Source: Deuterostichococcus epilithicus (Eukaryota > Chlorophyta > Trebouxiophyceae > Prasiolales > Stichococcaceae). From it: a stretch of 64,000 bases of DNA. Each line of letters opens with the position of its first letter. The stretch's first letter is position 1. Made by a program: the position numbers and the translations under genes. The stretch spans positions 930,001 to 994,000 of the forward strand of contig JAVTLE010000017.1 in the NCBI GenBank assembly GCA_033439295.1, read 5' to 3'. The notes beneath the pieces are model-generated. The model made no database searches and was not told the DNA's origin. It saw nothing but the letters and a program-made list of their open reading frames with translations. Below, piece by piece: positions 52,514 through 63,400 of the stretch.

Positions 52514-53395
52514 CTAGCCCGCTTCGTCAGCTGGGGTGGCATCAGCAATGAGAGGGGCAAGCAAAGGGGCCACTTCATCGTCTGCCGCGCCAACATTCAG
52601 AGTTGTCGCTTCGACGGCTGCCACGCCATCGTTTGCAGCTGTTACTTCGTCAGCTGCAGCGCCAACATCCTGAGCTGCTGCACCCTGCATGCAGGACATC
52701 GAGGCGATTGAATGGTCCACGCGAAGCATTCTGCCATCTCTACCATGCAACGATATATCGCGCAGGCTGCCGAAGTAGTGGCTCCAGGTGATTATTTCCG
52801 AAACAGTCTGAATTCGAGCTCGCACCTCCAGGCATTTGCGGGCCGCCAAATACGCGCAAATCATCAAGATCAACAGCGTGTCCACCAGCAAGTGGATGGT
52901 GAAGCTGACATAGCGCGCGGCGCCATCTGCCAGGAATACCCAGGGCGCAAGCCCGAATATGGCTATGAGGCCGAACAGGCTGGAGTACCAGCTAATGAGT
53001 GGGAGCCAATATATTATTTGCCAGGCAGCACCTCTGGTGCACGCCTTTGAGTCTCCGATGGCGCGAGCTTTTAGATGTGCGGCCGAAAACCGCACATTCA
53101 AAAGCTCGCGATCCAGCCTGTGCTGCAGGCCACCGACAAGGAGCAGCCGCAGAGTGAAGCCCAGCGTCGCGAGGATGCTACACAGCGAGGTGATCCCGCA
53201 TATGACATGCAGGGCCTCGACGGCCCTGGCTTCCCTGCTTACACCGCGGGTCACCAAGATGGCAGCAAAGGGCAGGCCAGCAAACAGTGCCGTCACGACG
53301 CAGAGCGCGCTTGCATACCCCTTGCTGTTTTCCAGCTGGTTCCTCCATTCCTGAACCCGCTCGTCCTCTCGTGCTTGCTCGTCCGTGTCCCTCAT
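52514..53395 (-). CDS. four-helix membrane protein, tandem copy 3
   Basis: The intact member of the array: a single exon of 293 residues from MRDTDEQAREDERVQEWRNQ (an in-frame ATG at 53425 would add ten residues). Hydrophobic segments: ALCVVTALFAGLPFAAILVT, ALHVICGITSLCSILATLGF, WYSSLFGLIAIFGLAPWVFL, YVSFTIHLLVDTLLILMICA. A basic loop (LKARAIGDSKACTRGA) lies between helices 2 and 3, and the ~90-residue tail is Ala/Asp/Val-rich and acidic. No catalytic motif is visible and I do not recognise the family; the LAPWVxL motif after helix 3 is shared by all copies whose frame allows it. Topology with both termini cytosolic is inferred from charge. Confidence 0.7.
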   Translation of the reverse strand: MRDTDEQAREDERVQEWRNQLENSKGYASALCVVTALFAGLPFAAILVTRGVSREARAVEALHVICGITSLCSILATLGFTLRLLLVGGLQHRLDRELLNVRFSAAHLKARAIGDSKACTRGAAWQIIYWLPLISWYSSLFGLIAIFGLAPWVFLADGAARYVSFTIHLLVDTLLILMICAYLAARKCLEVRARIQTVSEIITWSHYFGSLRDISLHGRDGRMLRVDHSIASMSCMQGAAAQDVGAAADEVTAANDGVAAVEATTLNVGAADDEVAPLLAPLIADATPADEAG

Positions 53396-53455
53396 GATGC
53401 ACCAGCAACGCTGTATTTGCAGCAATTAAGAGCGTCCCCAAAGCGTTGGGTGCTT

Positions 53456-53575
53456 GGGTGGGGTGCAGCCAATGATACACCGGCAGTACCCATATGACAC
53501 GCCGGGGCAAGACGGGCACACAATGCCGCTCGTCGATCACGTGACCGAACCTCACCTCATGCATCACATGATACC
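53456..53575 (-). promoter_or_regulatory. conserved upstream block with G-box, copy 3
   Basis: Shares CACCGGCA, TGACACGCCGG, GGGCACACA, CGCTCGTCGATCACGTGA and ATGCATCACATGATACC with the block upstream of copy 1. CACGTG lies at 53538-53543. Confidence 0.55.
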
Positions 53576-53899
53576 ACAAAGATCCTCTGCCTGCAGCGGT
53601 CCAGCGGACGTCCACCTTTAAGCTGGACCTTTCAAGTCCAGCCCTGTCCTTTCTGCCGCGCATCAGAAAGATTGAACGAGCACTCGCACGATAGCGAATA
53701 GGTGTACAAGACAGTGCCAGACAAAAGAGCGTTTTGACAAACCCAGGTACGGTGCGGCAGGAGTGGCGCAGGCGGCGGTGCAAATGGTGCCAACTCAGTC
53801 TCCAAAAGTGTCTGTGAATGTTATTTGTATCTCATGCCAACGGGTGTCAATGGTGGCGACGAGAATCTTTCCTGAATCCTTACGTCCATACTCAGGTAC

Positions 53900-54400
53900 A
53901 GATCCCAGCGACGGATCAATCATCAAAGAGAAGGAGAGAGTTCTGAGGGAAAGAGTCACAAGTGCACGACCTCCTGACGGGGCTGCGGCCCCTCGACCTC
54001 AAAGGTAGCAATATTCCCGGCTGGCCAAGGACTTCTCAAGTTCATTGTGCGAGTACAGATATAAACGGAGTGACACTGCAGCTAGGAAGAAAACGGCGCT
54101 GGTGAGCGCGCGCCACCTCCAGCAATGCTCGTCCAGGCGCCAGCAGGGGCGTCCGGTGCGATTATGGCTGGCAGAGCGGCGCAGCTGATTTGGTGAGCGC
54201 AGCTGACCATGAAGCACCCGAGGGTGCGACTGCATCGCCAGGAGCACCGCCAGGCGCTCCTGGCGGCACTAGTCAAGCCCCTGCACATGGGCAGACACCG
54301 TCCGCGCCGCGCGGGCGGCCTCCCGCCTGCTCACGCGCTGGCCAGCTTGGCGGCGGCGGCATTCGCCGCCGCGTGGCCGGCATACCCATTCTGCAGCGGC
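53900..54400. repeat. segmental duplication, copy B (original position)
   Basis: Counterpart of 50,583-51,190. Its right end is the authentic 3' end of the phosphatase coding sequence, so this is the source copy. It keeps the TATA-like GTACAGATATAAA and the CCCCTCGACCTCAAAGGT block. It contains the phosphatase 3' untranslated region on the minus strand. Confidence 0.85.
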
Positions 54401-57400
54401 TCCTCGTCGCCGGCCTTGTGCTGGGACTGGGTGGTCTGCTGGGAACTCGGCTGCCCTCTCCATGACCAGCCGCCGTCCGCAACCGCCTCTGACACCACCG
54501 CTCCAGGCGCTGCCGCCGAGCCGCAGCCTGGCCCGCCCGCCACGTTCGCGTCCCCATTGTCGGTGGCGCTCCCCGCCGCGCCGGCGCCGGCAAGGTTGAG
54601 CTTCCAGCCGTTGCAGGCACGCGCAGCGTGCCAGCCATTGCCCGGGGTGCGGCCCCAGGCCACTAGCTGCTGCAGGAAGGACATGACCTCCGCCGGGTCC
54701 TGCAGCGTGAACTTTGCGTCCGTTGGCTTCGCCTGCGGCAGAGACACTGGGCGCTGTCAGCACATGTAAAACGATGCGCCTCACGTGGAGAGTTGCATCT
54801 GTTGGCTTCGCCTGCGGCAGAGACATTGGGCGCTGTCAGCACATGTAAAGGATTGCAAATGAGGTTTTGTGGTGAAGCCACAAAACTTGAAGAAGTTGTT
54901 GGTCAAGTATAAAGTTTTGAGCGATCGTGTCTTGCGGTGGCTTTGCATGAGCAGTCTTTGCATGACCAGTGCAGAGCCATCGTCAGCACATCAGGGTGAC
55001 AGTTCGGGGGTGACACATCAGGGCCACACTCATGGATCCCGTGCTACCGGAGTCTGCCTGCGGGGCGGAGCCACGACCCATGCGCCTGCCACGACAGGCA
55101 AGCCGCAGCTGAGATGCGGTGTTTTGCTGATGCGGCGCGCACCCGCGAGGAGACAAGGATGCCGAAGCCCTGCTTCCGCTTGGACAGCAGCCGGAAGGCG
55201 TCCTCGTCCGTCCTGCGGACGGCGGCGGCAGGATCAATAACATGCTAGGTCGCGGTATAGGAAGGACAAATTAGGTAGAGGCGGCCAAGCTCAGGCAAAG
55301 CCGTCATCGTGGCCACAACACAGCTGATCAGCCACAGCAGACGGGCGGCGCGCCCAGCGGAGGACCTTGGCGCCGCGTGGTAACAGGAGGTGGCAGCAGT
55401 CACAGTTCACAATACAAAAAAACCCCCGAGGCAGCTGTCGCCGCTGCCATTGATGGGCAGCATATTGCCGCGAAACCCTGACACCGAAACGTGGCAGGAG
55501 GAACGCTCAGAGGAAGCTGTGTCACAGTCGTGACGGCGCACCTGCCGCTGCCGGTGTAGACGGGCCGCACGTCGGCGCGGCCAGCATGCTGCCAGCAGAC
55601 AGGCGGCGCGGCAGGAGTTGGCACGGCACAACGACGTTGCCTTGTTTTGCGCGGGGGAGGGAGGAGGGGGGGGTCTCGAGAGCTACACAGACGAAAAGCT
55701 GTTAGCACCTGTCGTCGCCGATGTAGATGGGCAGCACGTCGTCACGCCCCTCCAGGCCAAGCGCATCCAGCAGATGCGCCAGTGCATGGCCCTTGTCCCA
55801 CTCCACCTGCGGTCGCATCCACACAGATGTGAAGCATGATAACTATCATGGATGCTTGACGCCTGGAGTCTATTCAGCTGTGCCAGCTCCAGGCCGAGTC
55901 AGGCCGAGCTCGCCCAGCAGGCGTGGCAGCGCATGCCCCTTGTCCCACTGCACCTGCAAATTCTAAACAATCAGTCTAATGATGGTTGTGTTACGGAGTT
56001 TCAGATGTGTCCAGACCCCTGTGACGGTGCGCCCTTCAGGCGCGGCCAGCGCGGGCCCCATGTCCCCTCCTGCAGGTGTCGGGGCGGACGTCAGAGTTCA
56101 GCACAGTGCCAACCGTGTCGCTTGCTTCTGCTGCAGGCAGCAGCAGCTCCGCCTGGCACTCGCCGTGCTGGGCGCATGCGCCCTGCTGGCGTCAGCTGCG
56201 CGGCAGCGCACGAGGCGGAGCTCGGGCTGCGTCGCAGCTTGGCACCCGGCGTGAGGGCGCAACATCTCCTCTTGAAGTCGTCCAACTGGACATGGCCCTG
56301 AAGCCCTAAACCCTGCAGGAGCCCACCTCCGGGCGCAGCTCCAGGACCTTGCGGCCGCGGGTGAGGCGCAGCTCCGGCTGCTCCGCGAGCGTCGCCTGCA
56401 CCGCAGCCTGCACCTCCTCCCAGGCAGACTCCTCGCAGTTGCGGAAGTGCACGCTGCGTTACAGAGACGCCAGACATGGTCGGCTGCTGCCCTGCTCAAA
56501 GTCGCAGAGATGCACACTGCGCCGCGGCCTGCGCCTCCTTGCGGCCGCCTCCTCGCAGCTGCGCGCTGTTTTGAAGACCCTGACATGAGGGGATTCGTCA
56601 GGGAGGACATTCGATATCGACGGCTGTCAGCCTGGCGGTTGGCAGTTTGCGACAGGTGTGCGCTGCCTCCAGAGCATGAAGCGGCGTCAGGGCGGCACAG
56701 CCTCAGCCACTAATGCCCGACCCATGAAGAATCACTCTTCATGGACCGCGGATGCGCATCGGCGGAACACCATGGCGTCACCGCAGCGCCACAGCCTCTG
56801 CAGGGCAATAGGCAATCGGCGACCCACGATTCAACACAAGTAGCAGTCACTGTGCAGCAGAAGAGCAGCCGGCAGCGGCGCAGAGTGTTCCCGCACCTGA
56901 CGCAGAACTTGTTGTTCTCCACTGAGGCGCCTGGGATGGACTTCACCCGATCCTCCAGTGTGCTGCACACCTGCGGGCGGCACAGGGACGCCTTGTAAGT
57001 GACCCTGCATAGTCTCTCTGCAAATCGTACGACAGGCAGCACGAAGAAAGCCCTCTCGTGGGCAGCGTCCCAACATTGCAGCATTGCCCGCACGCACGTC
57101 TAGTGCCAGCATCAGGAAGCGCAGTCAATCTGCATCTTTCCCGTGCACCGCCCTCTGAACCTGCACAGGCCATGCAGTGTTTGCTCCGCAATCCAGGCAG
57201 ATCACACCTGCTGCATGATGGGCTCAAAGCGCGCGGCCGGCTGGAACGCCAGCAGCTCGCTGGAGGCGCGCTGTACCTGTGATGCGAGGTGCTGGGCAAT
57301 TATACATTTAACAGACCCTTGAAGCCTTGAGCGCTGCACCGGAGATGGAGCCAGCCAGACAGTGCACCATCCGTCCTCTGTCCAGCCGGGGCAGAGTGCC

Positions 57401-59251
57401 AGGCCATTCGACAGCCGCTCTGATGATGAGGGACCAGCTGGCAGGTTCCTGCCCTCGCATATGCATTGTCTCTGGACCCGTTCAAAGCAATGCCCCACGA
57501 CTAACGCAGCCAGCACACGGGGTACATGAGCATGGGACTTTCGGTGACTGCATTAATCAGCTCTCGCGCTTGCGCACATCCTCCCACCTGCGGCCCAATG
57601 ATGTCCATGCCGTGGCTGCCGGCGTAAAACAACTCCCGCAGCTGCACGAAGGCCTCCACCTTCTCACGCCCCCGGCCGCTGACGATGGCCACTGGGAAGA
57701 GCAACGCCATGACACGCACGATCTCCCGCATCTGCGGAACACCGGCCAAAGGTTAGAGTTCTAGGAAGTTGTCCGACTGACACTGAGGTTCATTGAAAAG
57801 AGTGGCGCCATGCCCTGCTCACATTCCCGCGTCTGCAGCAAGTTTATAACAACCCCGGGGTTTGTTGCCCACAGTCGGGAACAGCAGCGCCATGATGCGT
57901 GCAATGCACAAATTCGCCCGCATCTGCAGCAGAACGATCGCGGTCTGCCACAGCATCAAAGCCTCTGCACGGCCAGGCGGTGCTGGAAGCTGGCGGCCAC
58001 ACATGTGGTGTGACGCCGCAGCTTGCAGGCACTGCACACAGCGACACTGCTCGCTCACGCGCACCTGATCCGACATGAAGGCTCTGTCCGGGTTCTTCAC
58101 AATTGGCGTCAGCGTGCCTGCAGTCCACACTCGAAAGTCACACCGGCGGCCAGCCCTCAAATTGTTCAGCGCTCCTGCTGCGCTTTGTAGCGTGCTGCAG
58201 GATGCTGGCGCCACACAGAAGACAGAGAGACAGCCCACACACTCGAAACCAAATCTTAGCAGGACCCACCGTCATAATCCAGGAAGACTGCGACCCGCTT
58301 GCCAGTCGCTGCCCGCGCAAAGTCGTCAAAGTGCGCCAGCACGCACGGGTACTGTGCCTGCATGCGCATAACGCAAGACTGAGGGGCTGGCTCCACAGCA
58401 CAGAGCTCAGGGTTTGGTGCCGCACTCCGCGGCGCGACAACCCCCCGCCAGCGCCGACAGCGACGCCGCAACTGGCGATCCACGATCTAGAAGGGGTTCC
58501 CACGGTGATCTTGCGCCTTGCGTGGCTGTTGGGGGGTGCAAGGTGCCGAAAAGCCGCACTGACTGTCTCACCTTCCACCGCTTGAACTCTGGGTCATTTG
58601 GATCGGGCAGGCTCGGGTGTCCTGGCGGCCGACCCGGCTGCTGCCCAAAAGCACCCAGCCCCGGCGTGCTCACCAGCTTCACCTGCAGGCGGATGCTGCA
58701 AGTGCTGACCGGAGGCGCAAGTGGTGCGCTGTGGGGCCATGCATCGGCCGGCGGCAGAGGGCTGCTGCTGCTGCGCCATTGGCGTGTCACATGCTGGCTG
58801 CATGACGGCCTACACCCTCTGCGGGACGACGACCTGTGCTTGCTGGTGGATGGATGCTGCAGATCTAGGATGCAACTATGATCTAAATACGATCTTGCGG
58901 AAGTGCACAACATCACTTACCCGCAGAGCCTCGACGGCTTCTTGCGACAGCTCAAAGGACACCCGATCTGACAGCAACGGTCTGCAGCACACAAATTACC
59001 GTCAAGGGTGCGGCATGGATCATGGAACAAACGGCGTTTGCACGAGTTCGTCAGTAGGCATGTGGAAGGCGCAAACGCAAGAATTAGCGGCCTTGCTTGC
59101 AAGTCAAGACCCAGCATTTGCACAGTACTTGGCAGGCGGCTCCAGACACTTTTGCTGACGGAGACCATCGGCCGATCGGCCGGCGGCTGGCACAGTGTGT
59201 TGCATGCGGAGGGTGAAACTGGCGGCACCTGGTGACACGCGGCGGCGCCAT
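54331..59251 (-). CDS. TPP: trehalose-6-phosphate phosphatase
   Basis: Dephosphorylates trehalose-6-phosphate to trehalose. Twelve exons agree in phase: 59251-59229, 58981-58921, 58682-58572, 58357-58270, 58117-58065, 57731-57588, 57276-57208, 56970-56897, 56453-56327, 55806-55709, 55212-55143 and 54732-54331, for 439 residues. HAD-superfamily motifs are complete: [20 protein letters not shown] (motif I, split by an intron after DYDG), [17 protein letters not shown] (motif II), [12 protein letters not shown], and IYIGDDRTDEDAF (motif IV). The last ~95 residues after [14 protein letters not shown]-type sequence are Gly/Ala/Gln-rich and family-atypical. There is no synthase domain, so it is a stand-alone TPP, not a class II TPS fusion. 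An in-frame ATG at 59590 would add 113 residues that could contain a targeting signal. Five introns carry exon relics. Confidence 0.94.
54797..54850 (-). repeat. decayed copy of the start of TPP exon 12
   Basis: TCTGTTGGCTTCGCCTGCGG…CACATGTAAAGG repeats 54717-54771 (TCCGTTGGCTTCGCCTGCGG…CACATGTAAAAC) almost perfectly, acceptor included. It is the youngest-looking relic in the window. Confidence 0.85.
55437..55593 (-). repeat. relics of the 3' part of TPP exon 10
   Basis: 55539-55593 (CACCTGCCGCTGCCGGTGTAGACGGGCCGCACGTCGGCGCGG) parallels the working CACCTGTCGTCGCCGATGTAGATGGGCAGCACGTCGTCACGC at 55706-55747. A weaker piece at 55437-55470 keeps GATGGGCAGCA. Confidence 0.65.
55880..55957 (-). 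repeat. decayed copy of the 5' part of TPP exon 10
   Basis: CTCGCCCAGCAGGCGTGGCAGCGCATGCCCCTTGTCCCACTGCACCTGC parallels GCATCCAGCAGATGCGCCAGTGCATGGCCCTTGTCCCACTCCACCTGC in the working exon at 55762-55810. It still reads [15 protein letters not shown] on the minus strand, so until checked an alternative exon remains possible. Confidence 0.7.
56497..56570 (-). repeat. decayed copy of part of TPP exon 9
   Basis: GCCGCGGCCTGCGCCTCCTT…GCCTCCTCGCAGCTGCG echoes CACCGCAGCCTGCACCTCCTCC…GACTCCTCGCAGTTGCG at 56398-56443, on the 5' side of the exon. Confidence 0.6.
57869..57930 (-). repeat. decayed copy of the start of TPP exon 6
   Basis: GGGAACAGCAGCGCCATGATGCGTGCAATGC…CGCCCGCATCTGCAG echoes GGGAAGAGCAACGCCATGACACGCACGATCT…CCCGCATCTGCGG at 57695-57736, acceptor included. 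Confidence 0.65.
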
Positions 59252-60430
59252 TGCCCGCCGCTGGCCCCGTGGCTGAGAGCCCCTGTGAACATCTGCATCT
59301 GGCCGCCGCGCCGGAGCAGGCGAGGGCCCGTCCCCGCCGCCGTGCTGCCCCTCAATCGTGGCGCGCTGCGCGCTGATCCCTCCAAGCGATCCGAGCTGGC
59401 CAGCAGCCAGATACGGCCAGGCCGCGGGAGAGGACGACACCGCAGCCTCCAGCGTGGCAGCTACTGGCTTGCTGCGCCGGAAGTCTGCTCGCTGGAGGCG
59501 AAAAGACCCAATTAAAGTTTTGCCCGTTCGGTGGTACCAGTGACGACCCCCGCAACAGACAGATCTGGCGCCGATAGGCTGCTGCAACAAGGCTTCAACC
59601 CGTCAGAGAAACGGGCAAGACCTGTCTCAAGCGCCTGCTGCAATTGCGTCCAGTTGCCAAAGGCTGCGACGGATGTCCAGCAAACAGAGGGTTCAGGTTG
59701 TCTGCACTGCACGTGGGGTCTGTGGGGCGCGCAGCGCCGATGCCAATTGGCTGTGGCTTACACCAGACACAACGAAAGTTTGCGCCAAGAGGGACAGCCG
59801 GTCAGCACCCTGCGTGATGCTCCACCGTCCGCAGATGAGCGGTTCCGGTGGGGAATCCGGGCACTGGCGCTTGCATTGGCTTCCCGCGAATCGATCGAGG
59901 AGCGGGTAGAGCGCAGGCACATAACAAAAGATGCTCAATGCTCCACAATAGGCAGGCGCAGCATCCTGAGCTCACGGCATTGCTGTGCTTGACCAGCAGC
60001 CGCGGCCTCGGGTGCTAGACGGCAAAGCCTGCACTTCCACTCATAGCCTGTGTGCCACCCTCGCTGGCACGAGGCTGCTCCTCCTGATATACCATCCAAT
60101 CGGATCCTTTTTGGTACCAGAACTACCAGAGATCAAGAAAGGCACAAACGGCTCGAGCGTGGCGCAGCTGCACAGGTCGACTCGCGGTGCTCAGCGCGCA
60201 GCTGCCTCGCGGCTTGACAAGGCAGCAGCGGCCAGCACGCCATGGGTAGCGGCAGGAGCGCGCAGCAGCTGGCCGCCCGCGTCGGCCGGCTGGCGATGCA
60301 AAAGCGGGCCATGACAACCGGCAAGAAGAAGGTAGATGGGCCAGCTCTGTGTGCGCACGCCGCCGTGCTGCACCACCATTTTGAAACAGCGCTGCCAAGC
60401 AGTCGTTCCTGTCCTGAATGATAGGCTACA
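59252..60430. promoter_or_regulatory. divergent upstream region, TPP / Ala-rich repeat gene
   Basis: About 1.2 kb between divergent starts. The left 340 bases are open in frame with TPP (to an ATG at 59590) and may be coding. The rest shows no gene, repeat or clear promoter motif. Confidence 0.4.
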
Positions 60431-63400
60431 ATGCAGGCGCCGATGAGCAAGGCGGAGCTGGCAGCTGCGGCACACAAGCCGGAGGCGGCCCCCGCCAAGG
60501 AGGTAAGCTCTTGGCGGCCAACTGGCGTCATTGATCCCGAAGCAAGCAACTCCAGGCAGCGCATTGCTCTTGACACTTTTCCGCATCGAGCCCACATCGC
60601 CTCGATGCAACAATCACGGCAACCGGCTGTACATCCTGCTGCAGCATCGCTTGCGGTGTGCAGGCACCCGGCGAAAATCTTGCGTCCGCCAGCAGTGTGG
60701 AGAGCAAGCCACCCGGCAACGACCCGACGCCGGCGGCCCCCTCTGGGGCTTCTCCGTCGCCTGCTTCCGCACCTGCCAAAGGCGTGCCACTGATCTCGTC
60801 GGTCGTGGCTTTTCTTGTGCTCGGCCCCCAGGGTGCTCACCAGCGGTCCATGGTTTCCACCTCGAGGATGACCTGCCTTATCGTTCATGTACGTCAAGCC
60901 ATGCCCTCCAGACTCAGCAAGCTTTGACTTGGCTGCACCTGTGTGCTCACACAGGGCAGCGAATCACCGGTGAGCTGCCGAAGGTCGGCGGCCCAACGCC
61001 CGCCGTAGCACCGCAGGCGCCCTCTGTCGTGCCGCCAGGAGCAGCGTCCTCAGGCGCAGCAAAGCCGCCTGGGGCCGCTTCCACTGGCGGAGCCGCGGCG
61101 AGCATTGCGCCGCCCTCGCCGCCACGCCCAGTTGGATCTGCCAGCGCCGGTCCGGCTGCCGCCGCAAAGCCTGGCAGCAGCGGCATCACGGGAACGACCG
61201 TGGCACCCAGCGCCGGTGGCACGGTGGTGCCGCCCGCAGGCAACGCCGGCGGCGTGGGCGGCAGCACGCAGCTTCCGCCGGCTCCTCCACGTGAGCAGCC
61301 TCTGCTGTACCAGCTGTCACGCGCAATTGCGCTGTCTCTCCTGCGCTCTGCACCTGCGGCCGTGCTGCTGACATGGAATATGGCTGTGCTCTACACCGCG
61401 GCTGCAAAATATTTCCAACCACACGCTGCATGCATTGATGTACCACAGCGTCCAACCGCTGGCGGCTGCACCCGGCGCTGCCGCTGGACGTGCGCGCGCT
61501 GGGCGCCGGCTTCGTTGCGCTTGGTGCAGCGTACCTCTACTTTGCTCAGGGCTCCCAGCTTCAGAGCGGGGTGCGTCTTGAGTCCGAGTGGCTTGTCTCC
61601 CATTGCAGTTGTGTATATACCTTTGCTCCCTTATGTTTCACCAGGCCGCAGCTGCAGAGCGAGATGTGTGACCAGAGCCTAGCAATTGCTCGTCACACAT
61701 CCTGTGCAGAGCTCACAGCTGCCAGACGAGGTGGGAGTGTGTCTGCCCATTACATGCTCCTGCTGCCAGCGTGTCAGAGTGTCAGGAGGCCCTCAGCAGC
61801 CACAGGGCCGACAGGATGAAGGATGTGATTCGAAGGCACATATTGTGTGCTTATCTGGCTGTGCAGCATGGCAGCGGCACGGGCGGCGAGGAGCGGCGCA
61901 TCCATGACGGTTTTGGCAGCGAGCAGCAGCTCGGTGAGCTTTCCCTCTTGCAGACCATCGAACGCATGGCTGCTCACCCTGGGTGCGAGCAACTGTTCCT
62001 GTGCCGTCCAGAGGATGGGCAACCTGAAGCCCAGCTGAAAGCGGAGCCATCGAGTGCAGATGTGGAGCCATCTAATTGATTTCGGTCACCTCGCACAGAG
62101 CCATCGGCCGAAATCATCCGGGAACAGCACCAGGCAGACTCCGCGCCGGGCTTTGCGGACGACGGGCAGCCGGCGTCGGAGGAGCCTGCTGGCGCGGCGG
62201 CGGCAGACGAGGAGGAAGAGGAGTCTGCAGACAGCCGGGAGGTGGGTCCTGACGGATCAATTGGGATTGCCAGCACCTGCATGACTCTCCTCGGCCTTTC
62301 CAAGATGCAACAGTGTGGGCGAGGCTGAGATGTCTCGGGGTCCGCGCTCTGCCGAGAGGGCTGCGGCACACCATCGATCGCGCTCCCGGCGCAGCGGGCA
62401 CACACACACCCAAGCAGCTTTTCCAGCTTGGACCTCCAGACAGGCCACCCGCCTGCTCATGCACACCGTGCCGCGCATGCCGATGCAGGCGCAGCTGTGG
62501 GAGCAGCGGCAGGCGGCCGCAGTCAAGCCGCCCAGCGACACCGCGTCGGTGACTGGGACCAGTGGCTCTCGACTGGGCGGCGGCAGGGAGGAGGAGGCAG
62601 GGGATGCAGCGCTGCCGCCAGTGGATGCAAGCCCCGTCACCGACCTGCTGAACGAGGTGCGCGGTTGCGCGTCTTCGTGGCCCGACCTTGCCGATGCAAA
62701 TGGCGGCCCCTTGCTGGCATGCACCGGCAGGCGCAGTGCCTGTGTGCCGTGTCGCATGCATGAGACAGACGTCAGGACAAATCGCTGCATGCTGAGGATC
62801 ATCACCTTTGGGTCCTGTTCTGCTGGGGTGTTTGGACCTTTGAACAGGCTTTCGCGACGCACCAAGGCTACACACAGGGCCAAGATCTGACGGCGACCCC
62901 ACATGTGCAGGTGCTGGCGGCGCCGTCAGGCCAGCTGGGCGGCGGGGCAGGCGCAGAGCCCGCGGCAGATGAGATCGCCCGGCAGCGTGATGGCGAGCCG
63001 CTGGCGCCGTCAGACTCCGGCTGGGCGCGTGACGCCGCGGCGCAGGCGGCAGACGCGACATCAGACGCAGCTGCGCGGCTCGCTGACAGCACATCAGACG
63101 CGGCGGCGCGGATCGGCGACGCCACATCGGAAGCCGTGGCGCGGATCGGCGACGCCGCATCGGACGCGGCCGCCAGGGCGAAGTCCGCGGCGCAGGCCGC
63201 CGGCAGCAAGGTCGCCGACGCTGCGGGCGAGGCCGCGGACTCGGTGAGGGCTGCCACTGACGAGGCTGTGGAGTCTGCCGGTCGGACGGACGCGGCGGCG
63301 GAGCCTGCGAAGGTTGGGCGGCCGCGCCAGCCTGTCAGCGACGACCACCCAGTGGAGCCGGCGGCGGCGGAGATCGCACGGCAGCGCCGCGGCGAGCCTT

